Origin: Madurella fahalii
Taxonomy: Eukaryota > Ascomycota > Sordariomycetes > Sordariales
Direction of reading: 5' to 3'
Assembly (NCBI GenBank): GCA_029876055.1
Contig: CM056877.1
Span: 1,550,001 to 1,614,000 of the forward strand
DNA: 64,000 nt
In this document: positions 32,268 to 41,719 of the stretch, one piece after another
How positions within the stretch are numbered: the first letter of the stretch is position 1
Layout: each line of letters starts with the position of its first letter
Position numbers and translations under genes: made by a program
Notes under the pieces: model-generated
Seen by the model: the letters and a program-made list of their open reading frames with translations, nothing else
What the model was told of the DNA's origin: nothing
Databases searched by the model: none

Positions 32268-33685
32268 GGCAGCTGATGTCTGCCGAAGGCAGTAGCGGGT
32301 GCCTGTTCGCCGGCACGTCACGGCACGGCCAGGCTTGCCTTGTGCGATGCTGCGGCTCCCGGTGTTCCGAGTCCGGGTCGAGCCGGGAGCACGATGCTTG
32401 AGATCCGGTGGAACAGCGAATCCCGGCGTCGCGAGGCTGGGGGCCAGACGTGGAAATCCACCCCAACCTAACAGTTAGGCGTGCTACGAGGAAGCAGGAT
32501 AATGCGCTTGGCTACTGATGAACGTGGTTGCCATCGACGGATTGCGAGCAAACCGTCCAGAACCGATCGAGGTTTGGCCAAGGTCCAAGATCCGAGATCC
32601 AAGGTCGAAAGGAGGCCTGGTGTCTCCAGCAGAGCTTTGCGATTTGACCGTGGCGCAGCAGCAGCCCCCCATGCCTGGCTGTTCGGCCCCATGTTTGCGT
32701 CAAACGGCGAGCGAGAGCCGACTGCCCAATCGGATGGCGCCTTGGACGCGATGCATCGCGAATGCCACCACCGGGCTGGGGCTGAGCTTCAGTGATTGAC
32801 GGCCGTCACCTCAGAGCTCAGGAAGAGGCCGCCAGTAATAACGTTACTGGCCCGTGCGGCTGCTTTGGAAGATGCAGTGGTCCAGCATGGGAAAGAAGGC
32901 ATTCAGTCTCCGCAAAAGGATGAGTTGGGGGGGGGGGGAATCGAAACAGCGGAGCTCTGAAGGGAAAGGAACTGCGGGTGATCTTATGTGGAGACGGCTT
33001 GCCCAACCCAGCTGGGCGAACAGCGCTAACCATCCCCCTTACCGCCTTTGGGCTGTTGAACGCCAGCGCCATGCTGTCTCGTGAGTTCTGAGACTTTTCT
33101 TTGACAACTCAGGCCTGCTCACCGCGGCCAACAAGCGTGCGCCTTTGGCGTCACCGCCTATCGTAAGTTCGACCATGCCTGACTCTGGTTTCCAGAAAGG
33201 GATAGAGTCACTTGTAAGTCGTTCGTCAATGGCTTGCTCGTCTAAGCCGGAGTCTGCGTCTGTGTTTATTCCCGTTTGCCGAGCTGGCAGACATCTCCAT
33301 CCCCATCGTGACAGAAATCGGGCTGGGAATCTGCATGTCTCACCGAGGCGTGTCGCACAGTGGCCGCAGTGCCCTATCAAAACAGCTGAAGAGCAGCCAT
33401 CTTCCCATGTGGCTGCAGCCATTTCCGCGCTCTGGGGCTGTTTCGTTGTCGGTCGGCTTCCTCAGCCGCAGCGTGCTTCGGGCCTCCCCCCAGGCCCGAT
33501 CGTCAAAAATTTGCAGAAGAGTCCGGCCAGGACGGTGGGTTGGTATGATTTGACCGTCATGTCTGCTTTTGTCCGCCCTTTTGTTCGTTTGCTCTGCAAC
33601 GGGCAGTTCTGGTTCCGTTGGTAAACTACGAACAACTACGACTTCTTCGGTCCAGGGGCAACTATCGCATTGTCGTCATGACAGC
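32268..33685. other. intergenic region, no gene seen
   Basis: Divergent spacer between a minus-strand gene and a plus-strand membrane protein gene. It has a G10 run at 32929-32938 and only short, overlapping ORFs. Promoters for both neighbours are expected here. Confidence 0.5.
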
Positions 33686-34902
33686 ATGGGATCTCCAAGG
33701 GAAGTCGTAATCCCGCGGCCGTTTGGCTGGCTGCTCCCGGCGCTAGGTCCCGTTGCCGGAGTCTCCATCTATGCTTCCATCTACGTCTTCGGCGTCGGAA
33801 CGATCCCCTTCATCCTAGCCGTAGTCGCTGTGAGTACACTGAACTACCCGGAGCCCTGACCAACCACTAACTGAGGCCGGACCAGGGCGGTTTGCACTTC
33901 CTGCTTGGCCTCTACTTCTGCCTGACCCGGTCACGGCCCGGTTCATATCACATGTACACTGTTCCGGTCTGGCTCGTTGTGTGCGCCGGTGTCTGGGGCG
34001 GCGTGCTGTATTACTTCACTCAATTCGTTGAGCTCATAGTCAACACTTCGGAGACCTTCTTTGAGGGAACCGACCGGCCGCTGGTGCCGGTATGGAGCAA
34101 AGTTGGATGCGCCTTGTCCGGGCTGAATGTGTATGGCGCGTCCCCGACAGACGCGAGAGCAAGGATAACTAACATGGCTACAGCTTCCTAGACCTCACCC
34201 TCTTGGGGATATTCATCCTCAGCCTGGTGAGGCAAAGCACTCAAGAGCCACAGCATAACTCCTATGTATCAGCCCCAGTCTACGCTACTTCCCATGTAAA
34301 AGCCAACAATCCCTGTGGCCCAAATCTGCATCCTAACCCTGTAACAGGTAACTGAGCAGTCCATGTCACGACGACAACAACAGCAGCACCAACAGCAGCA
34401 GCAACAGCCACAGCCACCACAGCAACAGCAACAGCAACAGCCTCAATACCGCCCATACCAATATCAATACCCACAGCACCAAGTTATGCCAGCCACACAC
34501 GCCATGCAGACTCCGGACCTAAAATCACCATCACCATCGCCAAGCCGTCCGCCTTCCAGACGAGCCTACAGCCCCCTCAACCGCATCGACGTAATCCGTC
34601 GCCTCTGCGCCCTCCAGCACCCCGACGGACACTGGGACTATTCCCCCGAGCTAGCCGAGCTGGTCAAGCTGTGGGGCGGACGGGAGCTGATGGCGCCTGC
34701 ACACGGGGTCACGGCCCTCACCCACGCCTGCCTGACCGACCTCTGCAACTACGTCTGGACGGCCCAGCGCGAGGGGAGGGAGCACGAGTGCCTGGGCTCA
34801 GAGGAGCTGATTAGCCTGCAGGGGATCCATTGGGATCTGGGGTGGGCCAAGAATGCATTGGATCGAGCCGAGTTTTGGCTGGGTATCGGGATTGGATACT
34901 GA
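33686..34902 (+). CDS. predicted membrane protein with Gln-rich linker
   Basis: Four exons joined by phase-consistent junctions: 33686-33829, 33886-34130, 34184-34226 and 34348-34902; the third intron's donor (GT-GTATGG) has a TAACTAAC branch sequence. Product about 328 residues. The first about 145 residues contain four likely membrane segments: PFGWLLPALGPVAGVSIYAS with IYVFGVGTIPFILAVVA, GLHFLLGLYFCL, VPVWLVVCAGVWGGVLYYF, and VFLDLTLLGIFILSLV. A polyglutamine stretch follows (coded by CAG/CAA repeats, 34373-34440), then a soluble C-terminal domain: LNRIDVIRRLCALQHPDGHWDY, PAHGVTALTHACLTDLCNYVW, and IHWDLGWAKNALDRAEFW. The LQxxDGxWxxSPEL pattern resembles C-terminal segments of some VWA-domain proteins, but no VWA domain is present. 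Function unknown. Confidence 0.7.
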
Positions 34903-35289
34903 GTTGGGCTAGAGCGCGGTGATTTTGTTCTGGTTTGGCTTGGGAGCACGACTTGAATTCACGGGACCGGCGTTTCTGGAGCGTTGACTTATGCTGGCGT
35001 ACGTGTTTTGTATAGAGCGTCTTTACCAGTATATCAACCCACGACCGGGGCACAGCGTCCCCAGTGAAGGTTATTACGATGCTCTGTTCCAAGCTTCAAC
35101 AAAGTCCCTGGCCCATTCATTTCCTTTCGTTACCTAACCGAAGCGCGCATAGATAGGCCTCATCCACCAATATTACATCGGCGCCTTTGCCAGTAGGTAT
35201 ACCGGGTATCCAATCAACGCAGTAGCATCCCTCATCATCCACAACCCAACTCCCCCCTTTATCTCGGGACCGATATGCAGGAGGTATCT
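34903..35289. other. convergent 3' spacer
   Basis: Spacer between the stop codons of the plus-strand membrane protein and the minus-strand quinate repressor. No gene is seen; it should carry both polyadenylation regions. Confidence 0.5.
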
Positions 35290-37902
35290 TTAAACCTCCA
35301 TACCGCCCTGCTGTCCCTCCCACGTCTTCCTGCACACCTCTTTCATCAACCTCTTCGGCGCCATGCGGCCCGTCATGAGCTCGAACGCCTCAATGGCCAT
35401 CTCCGCAACCACTTCAAGCCCGTCAACCACCACCCACGAAGGGCTCATGGTATCCGTAACGGCACGCATCTGCGCCACGAGGGGTGTGACGAGGGGTTCA
35501 TACGCGAGCTGTGGAATTGGAAGGGTCAAGACGGTTAGTGGCACGGGGATACGAAGTGGTGCGTTGCGGGGAAAAGAACGGAAGAAAGACAAACACCGAA
35601 AAAGAAAACTCACCTCAACAACCACTCCCCCCGTCGGACTCCTCAGCCAATCCAACGGCATGACGAAATCCGCCGGCGGGTTCCCGTCCACGCTCGTCGC
35701 CGGCACACACGAGATCACCATGGTCGGGAACTGGTACTGCCTCGGCCAAGGATCCGACAGCGAGCGCAGCACCCGACAAATCTCTCTCGAGCCCCCCACC
35801 GCCGCCACCCCATTCACCGGGCTCCCATTCCCGTTCCCATTCACATTCGCATTCGTATTCCCATTCCCGTTCCCATTCCCATTCCCACCACCACCACCAC
35901 CACCCCCCCCCATCGACCCTTGTTGATTCGCCGCCGCCGCCGCCCACTGGTTAAAATACCCCGCCACAGCCTCCGCATTCTCCACCGTCCGATTATACAC
36001 AAAGATGTTCCTACACCCCAGCTGGTACAGCGCGTAGATGGCGGCGCGCGCCATGCCGCCGGCGCCGATGACCAGCCCGGTGGTCCTGCTGGGCTGGACA
36101 AAGTTCCTTGGGCTGATCGCCCGGCGCAGGCACGTCAAGATGGAGCTCCAATCCGTGTTGTCGCCAAAGAACTCGCGCACGGGGCCGGCCTTGTTCCGGG
36201 AGTTCGCATGGTCCAGGATGGCGGTCGTCTTGCCGCGCAGGGGCAGCAGCACGTTGACGGCGCCGATGGCCTCGGCGTGGTGGGACTTGACCTTGAGGTG
36301 GGGCATGATGGCGACTTTGAAGGGCGCCGTGAGGCAGGCGCCCCCAAACGAGTCGCACGAGCAGATCTGGTTGAGGCTGTCGAGCGTCGAGCAGGCCACG
36401 GCCTGGAAGGTGTGCGGCATGGCCGAGAAGTCGTAGGCGGCGCTGTGCATGGCGGGCGAGAGGGAGTACGAGACGTTGGAGCCTAGGACGTAGTACTGGA
36501 GCGGGTCGAGGAGGAATTGGCGGAAGAGGAGCTCGAACGAGTGGCAGCAGGTCGAGACGGTGGCGAGGTGGTCGCGTTCGTTTTCCATGTCCGGGTGTTT
36601 TACCGGGCCGAGGATCCGGGTTTGTAAGGGGGTTCGGGCGCCGAGGACCGAGAAGTCGTACGCGACGAGCGGTGGTTTTGGGTCCGGGAGCGCCTGCTGT
36701 AATTGCGCCTTGAACGCCTCGAGGACTTCGGCTGGGCTGTCGTTGGCGCAGAACCGCACCATCCGGACCACGTCGCAGCCTAATGCCTGCGCCCGCTGGT
36801 AGTTCTCGATCTGCCTCGGGTCCTGCCACGGGAGGGCCCCAAAGCCCATGTACCAGAAATTCCCAATCACCTTTGACCTGCCCCGGTGCCGCAAGACTCG
36901 GTTGATAAGGGCCTCGTCGCGCTGCAGGTCCAGGCTGATGTAGTCGACGCCGAGTCGGAGACCTAGCTCTAGGAGCTCGGCATCCATGGCGTTTTTCTCG
37001 TCTAGCGGCCTCCGTCGTTCTCCCCGGGGATCTTCCTCGACGTGGTAGATGATGGGCATGCCCAACTTCCTCCTGATCAAGGCGACCTGCTTGGCGATGA
37101 CGTTCAGGAGATCCTCTGGCCAATGGTCGATGATCAGCTCGACGCAGTCTCCCCTGGCCTCAAAGTCTTCCCATTCCAGATCCATATCCATCAGATAGGA
37201 GAGACGGAGGCGCAGGGCGTATGAATAAGACCGAAACTCGGGGGGAATAGCCGCAACGGAGAAAGGGCTTTCCAGCCAAGCCCTGGTAGCGCCCCGGCCG
37301 GTGATGATGTCGAGGAATCTCACGAAATCTTCGCGGGCACAGAGGAGTTTAGAAGGGCCAGGGTGCCGGCCATTTACCGGGGTGCTAGTTCCGGAGGGCG
37401 GCACCCCTGAAGCCTGGGGTGAGGAGTGGGTTGAAGGGTCGTAGAGGTTGAAATACTCGAGGTTGGAACAACTCCGGTGCTTCCCGTCAGCCTGCAGAAG
37501 CTGCCGGGCATCTGTTGGATCCAAGAGGCGTGAGATCTGCTCCCTCTCGCGGTGGATATACACCACAGGGTGCGTCCGGGAGTACTCGCGCAAGGCATAC
37601 TGGGCCTCGTCGCTGAGACTGCTCATGCCGCATTCGATGATGCATCCGGTCCTGTTGCTGTCCAACATGTGCTTGAATACGTCAATGTTGTGGCGCCCAA
37701 AGTGCTCCTTGCCGTGCCGTGCGAGGTACTGGCCTCGGGTCAGGCCGGTGAGCTTCTCGAAGTAGTGGTCCTCGGTGACCAGACGGCGCCGGAGATGGAG
37801 GGCACCCATGAAGCCCAGGGTACGCTTCCCGGCCCCGCGGCAGCCGACAAGCACGATGGATGCATTGGGCTCAAAGACGCGCTCATTCCTTGGGGGGGCC
37901 AT
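35290..37902 (-). CDS. qutR: quinate pathway repressor (QutR / QA-1S type)
   Basis: Two exons, 35614-37902 and 35290-35508. The 105-bp intron is in frame, and removing it restores VVVELAYEPLVTPL. Product 835 residues. Domains match the last three of the AROM pentafunctional enzyme: shikimate-kinase-like (LVGCRGAGKRTLG, residues about 15-200), type I dehydroquinase-like, and shikimate-dehydrogenase-like (NVSYSLSPAMHSAAYDF, GDNTDWSSI, GAGGMARAAIYALY). In the dehydroquinase part, where enzymes carry a His and a Schiff-base Lys, I read SKVIGNFWYMG and VVRMVRF, so the His is absent and the Lys appears to be Arg, as expected for a non-catalytic repressor. QutR binds the activator QutA and blocks quinate catabolism. 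A Gly/Asn insertion (GGGNGNGN, 35820-35912) interrupts the dehydrogenase part. No other qut gene is in the window. Start: an upstream in-frame GTG exists, but the first ATG is at 37902. Confidence 0.92.
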   Translation of the reverse strand: MAPPRNERVFEPNASIVLVGCRGAGKRTLGFMGALHLRRRLVTEDHYFEKLTGLTRGQYLARHGKEHFGRHNIDVFKHMLDSNRTGCIIECGMSSLSDEAQYALREYSRTHPVVYIHREREQISRLLDPTDARQLLQADGKHRSCSNLEYFNLYDPSTHSSPQASGVPPSGTSTPVNGRHPGPSKLLCAREDFVRFLDIITGRGATRAWLESPFSVAAIPPEFRSYSYALRLRLSYLMDMDLEWEDFEARGDCVELIIDHWPEDLLNVIAKQVALIRRKLGMPIIYHVEEDPRGERRRPLDEKNAMDAELLELGLRLGVDYISLDLQRDEALINRVLRHRGRSKVIGNFWYMGFGALPWQDPRQIENYQRAQALGCDVVRMVRFCANDSPAEVLEAFKAQLQQALPDPKPPLVAYDFSVLGARTPLQTRILGPVKHPDMENERDHLATVSTCCHSFELLFRQFLLDPLQYYVLGSNVSYSLSPAMHSAAYDFSAMPHTFQAVACSTLDSLNQICSCDSFGGACLTAPFKVAIMPHLKVKSHHAEAIGAVNVLLPLRGKTTAILDHANSRNKAGPVREFFGDNTDWSSILTCLRRAISPRNFVQPSRTTGLVIGAGGMARAAIYALYQLGCRNIFVYNRTVENAEAVAGYFNQWAAAAANQQGSMGGGGGGGGGNGNGNGNGNTNANVNGNGNGSPVNGVAAVGGSREICRVLRSLSDPWPRQYQFPTMVISCVPATSVDGNPPADFVMPLDWLRSPTGGVVVEVSFLFRCLSFFRSFPRNAPLRIPVPLTVLTLPIPQLAYEPLVTPLVAQMRAVTDTMSPSWVVVDGLEVVAEMAIEAFELMTGRMAPKRLMKEVCRKTWEGQQGGMEV
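35820..35912 (-). repeat. Gly/Asn-coding microsatellite in QutR
   Basis: CCATTC hexamers with CCACCA runs on the plus strand encode alternating Gly-Asn and poly-Gly within the shikimate-dehydrogenase-like domain. The period of six keeps the frame intact. Confidence 0.85.
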
Positions 37903-38882
37903 GTCTGGTTCGGGTACCGCGGCCGGCACTAACTGCAGTCATTCAGTGCCGTGTAAGGGGATCCGTGCTGTCACCGGCGGAATGGAATTCGTCGTCGTAG
38001 TCAGTGCTAGGGTCAGGTCGCCTCGAGGGCAAAGAATTGGCATAACTTCTTCGAAATCGGGCGGACAAGACATGGGCGAGTGCTCGGTCAATTATTCAGG
38101 CCGCAGAATGAGCGCCCGACTCGGGAGTGCCGTCCTGAGACCGAATCATCGGCAGATTTGTCGGGATTGCGACGGCGGGAAAATGTAGACCCTGTCGTCG
38201 ATGCAGGGCTCCCGCGGGCGCTACCCCACAGCGATTTGGGAGTGCTAGAATTTGGATCTTGGGGACCGGGCATTCGGGGCCAGTGGGTCAGTTTTCATCC
38301 ATTCCATGCCATCCCCGCTCTGGTGAACCGAGCCGCCGGTGGTCTGGACTGGTTCGACTGCGATCGAGCCTGTCGGAGAGAGATGGGTGGCAGCAGGTGG
38401 CAGCAGCAGGGCGACAACGACCGGGCCTACGATTTGGTGCTTCGCGTGGTTCGCTATCTTGTGGGCAATGTAGCAAAGAGACGGGGGAAATGCTCAATCT
38501 CCCTTGCCTAACCTCGGGTGTGCGCGTGGCCGGCTTCGTCATCTCATCAATTAACACATTACACAATCTCGCAGTCCGTCGTCATCCAGGCAGCCAGTGA
38601 GAGACGGACCGGAGTCCCACGAGCTTTTAGGCCTAGCCTCCGGGGCCCACCAGCAGCCCCCCGGGTACAGTAATTCGCTGTCCGGAAGCAAGGGGCCCGG
38701 CGCCCCGCGATTTGTATCGCCAATTTTCTGTCCTATTCGCTTCCCCACGTTTCGGTCAGCGCTCTCTCTAACCCAACCTTGGCTTGATTGACGCAAAGCG
38801 GCATTGGACCGAGGGCTTGTCCTCGTTTCCTCTACATACTTTTTTCATCCGGGCTCATGGGGCTCGTCGGTCTCTGCCTAGC
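37903..38882. other. divergent intergenic region QutR / Zn2Cys6 factor
   Basis: 980 bp between start codons of opposite orientation. No gene is seen. An upstream ORF overlaps the downstream factor's start and is listed separately. Confidence 0.5.
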
Positions 38883-38892
38883 ATGGAGATAG
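38857..38892 (+). promoter_or_regulatory. overlapping upstream ORF of the Zn2Cys6 gene
   Basis: ATG at 38857 begins an 11-codon ORF (MGLVGLCLAWR, stop TAG 38890-38892) that overlaps the main ATG at 38883 in another frame. Ribosomes initiating here would miss the main start, so it could lower translation; this assumes the leader extends this far. Confidence 0.5.
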
Positions 38893-39969
38893 CCGCCGAA
38901 GAGCCCGCAATTGGCCCTACTTTAGCTCCGGCTCAGCCTGTGACCGGTCCATCGCCGTCGCCGGGTGCTGCGGCTCCGGCTCCTCCGGCCAGCGATACCG
39001 GAGCCGACGCGGGAAGCGAGGCGCCGGCCAACCCCCGAAAGAGGAAAAAAGCCTCGAGGGCGTGAGTTACCACTCATTGTCCCGCTTAGCTGCTGCTTTG
39101 TTACTCATCCGTCTCCAGCTGCGACTTCTGCCATGTCAACCATCAGCCGTGCGACAATGGCAAGCCAAAATGTGGTGTCTGTACAAAGCACAACAAACCG
39201 TGCTTGTACCTGCGTCCGACGAAGCGCCGTGGCCCGCAGAAGGGCTACCGCACCGCTCTCAACACGTACAAAGAGAGCGCCGCGGCCTGGGGGGCCGTGC
39301 TCGATGCTATCCCCGGTCTGGACGCGCTTATCGAGGGTCATTTACGGGGCAATGCCGGCAGGAGCGTTATCGCATCCATCAAAGACTCAAACCAGCAAGA
39401 GGCCATGATTAATAAATGGCAGCAGAGCTCTGTGTTTAGAGCCTTCTTCGGCCACAATGGCCCCGCCCCCACCGCCCCGGCCGATACCGCCGTGCCCTCC
39501 CAAGAGGTCGACGACGAGGACGCTGGGGACGGCAGTCTGCCAGCCCGGCCACCGCCTGCCAAGAGAGTCTCACAACCCCCAAGCCAGAGGAGTCAATCCG
39601 TCTCGAGCTTTGCCGTGCCAGAGCCCAAGTTGCCCAGTGCTCTGGGATCACCCTTCCAGCCCAAAGACATAGCATCCTTATCGGATATCGTAGCCAAAGA
39701 TGCTGCGCAAGCGTACGAACCCTCCGCGCCGGGCTCCCACGTCCCTCACAAACACAAGCTAACATTGCAGCAGCGCGACGAGGACCTCCCAGACTCTGGC
39801 GTCTCTCGGTTTCGCTCCAGACGAGACGATAGCGGATTTCTACAGCATGGGTTCGAACCCGGAACCCATCCCGGAGCCGAACGACCCCGAGTTTGACCCG
39901 TCTCTGGGTTCCGAGGCCGAGCAAAGAGCCTATTATGAGCTTCTCATGGGCCGTGCATTCCCGGGCTGA
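38883..39969 (+). CDS. Zn(II)2Cys6 transcription factor
   Basis: Three exons, 38883-39061, 39119-39712 and 39771-39969, with 57- and 58-bp introns. Product 323 residues. After an Ala/Pro-rich N-terminus and a basic NPRKRKKASRA patch, the first junction completes a binuclear zinc cluster: CDFC-HVNHQP-C-DNGKPK-C-GVC-TKHNKP-C, spacing CX2CX6CX6CX2CX6C. A basic linker (LRPTKRRGPQKGYR) and a helix (LNTYKESAAAWGAVLDAIPG) follow, then a short segment with MINKWQQSSVFRAFFG. The second junction shifts frame to a conserved-looking tail (FAPDETIADFYSMG, EAEQRAYYELLMGRAF); unspliced reading would end in a random basic peptide. The large fungal middle homology domain is absent, so this is a short member. 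It lies next to the quinate repressor but is far too small to be QutA. Confidence 0.85.
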
Positions 39970-40898
39970 ACGCCACCGCTCACCGCCGGTTACCAAACTG
40001 AACTTTGGTGGGGCGTGTAAGGCCGGGGTGATTGTCAAGGCTACGAAGGAGGTTCTTTCACATCCTCCCGCTTATTGTTTCTGACGTTAGTGACGAGACA
40101 CCTTTGTCCCGAGGGGTCGACTGACTCGACTGACTGTACATTGTACAGATCATGTTGTGCGAGCCGGTGATACCCACTACTCAAGCAAGCGCGGGATTCC
40201 CGTCCGTGGTATCCCCGCGTTTCTTGCATCTCCTAGGACCATCCGTCCCGTCCGTGGAGCCTAGCTACCACAAACAGCGATGCCAGTCATTTGCACTCAA
40301 AATCATACGGTCAGGTAAGCGGAATACCGGGATCATGCTGCCGACCTGATGCACTAACCTTATTTGAAGACTAGGCCCTATCATGATGATGTGCGTAAGA
40401 GGGACCTTCTCAGCTCATATTTTTGGCCAAATAATTTGTATAAAGGCCCTAGAGATAGCCAGCCGTATCTTGGCAGAAACTAGACTTTATGGACCCTAAG
40501 AATGTTAAGCGTCTCACAATATAAAATGTTGTCTTATGCAAGAGACCGAGTAGCTCAGGTCTTATCATTAAATAGTCCTATCCTGTAATACGATGCCTAT
40601 AACCTCAATCCCGTGCCAAGGCACTGCTAGTACTGTGGTCCCTATCTCCGGCAGCGTCCTAAGCGCAGAGAACCTAACGGAGGCCAAGGAAACAAATATA
40701 CACCCTTGAAGACAATGACGATAATGCATGAATGCATGCCAGCTCCCTCCCTTAGCGCCGAGAATTGCATCCTCGAGATAGGAAAGAAAACGATATACAA
40801 TGCCGGATCAGAAAACTGAAACCGCCATCTTCCCACATACAAACCTATACAACGTCCAAACCGGTATCGGATAGAAACGAGAAGGATGGAACGGCAGT
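39970..40898. other. intergenic region with AT-rich core
   Basis: No gene is seen. About 40380-40640 is clearly more AT-rich than the rest of the window, with TA-rich words. This could be a decayed repeat or simply a 3' region; no transposon ends are visible. Confidence 0.45.
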
Positions 40899-41719
40899 TC
40901 AAACCAACTCAAACCCCTCATCTTCCACCCCTTCCCGGTCCCCATCACCCACACCACTCCCACCCCCAGCCCTCAGTACCCTTCTTGCCCTCTTACCCTT
41001 CAATGCCTCCCCATTCTCATCCAGCACCTCGTACTCCCTCTCCACGAGCCGCTCCGTCTCCCGGCTGGTGGGGGCCTTGACGAACACCCCCAGCGTCAAG
41101 GGCCGCCCGGGCGACTCGGTGCGGTCAAAGCTGTAGAGGAAATTGTCTGGTGCCGCAGTAGGGCTGGCCGCACCGGCGCTGGAGCTAAATCTCCGGGCCA
41201 AGGGCGTCGGTGAGTCTAGTGGGGGAAAGACGCAGCGTCGTGGAGCTCCATCTTGGCGAAGAGCTTGCTCCGGAGGCGGGCGTCAGGGACTTCCCACGAG
41301 GGACGGCACTTGGTGAGGTTCTTGTCGGTTTTGTAGGGGTTGGAGGCGCTACATGGTGGGGTTGGTCTGTTAATGATGGAGTGGCTCAAGAGGGAGACGG
41401 GGTTGAATTTGGGGGAGAGAGAGAAGGAGAAGGGGGAAAGTGTTTTCGCAAAAGGTTGGGTATGAAGGTAAGGAGAAAGTGGAAAAGGAAGGGGGGGGGA
41501 GATTTACGATTGCTTGGACGGCCGTTGCTTGGCAAGGTGGCTCGCTGAGGCATTGGCGCCATGGACGACGTCCCCATAGATGTTGAAGCTGATGCCCGGT
41601 AGATGTCGAGAGCCGTTGGACCACTTCGCGTTGGAGTCCTTGGTGCGCTTCCACTCCTTACGGGCAGAGCGGAGGTCGCGCTCGCGGCACTCGAACTGGG
41701 GTGAATCGAGGTTTGCCAT
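40899..41719 (-). CDS. conserved hypothetical protein, frame interrupted
   Basis: Two exons, 41508-41719 and about 40899-41348. Exon 1 encodes MANLDSPQFECRERDLRSAR and continues to HGANASASHLAKQRPSKQS. Exon 2 starts near SASNPYKTDKNLTKCRP, runs through RLRSKLFAKMELHDAASF, and then meets a TAG at 41216-41218. One extra C in the C5 run (41221-41225) would let the frame continue as PPLDSPTPLARRFSSS, then DNFLYSFDRTESPGRPLTLG, VFVKAPTSRETERLVEREYE and VLDENGEALKGKRARRVL. That continuation is clearly protein-like and consistent with one gene of about 220 residues. The second exon's acceptor has two candidates (41349 or 41367 side). I do not recognise the family. The break may be a sequencing error or a recent mutation. 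Confidence 0.6.

Noticed and set aside
36011..37123. 370-codon minus-strand ORF inside QutR
   Set aside because: It is an out-of-frame shadow of the quinate repressor; its residues are Arg/Pro/Gly-rich with no domain.
39840..39860. tRNA B-box-like GGTTCGAACCC
   Set aside because: It lies in the third exon of the Zn2Cys6 gene and no cloverleaf can be formed around it.
38883..39969. Zn2Cys6 gene as QutA, partner of the adjacent repressor
   Set aside because: QutA-type activators are about 800 residues with AROM-derived domains; this protein has 323 residues and none of them.
40380..40640. RIP-mutated transposon remnant
   Set aside because: The stretch is AT-richer than its surroundings, but no transposase fragment, terminal repeat or second copy is visible.
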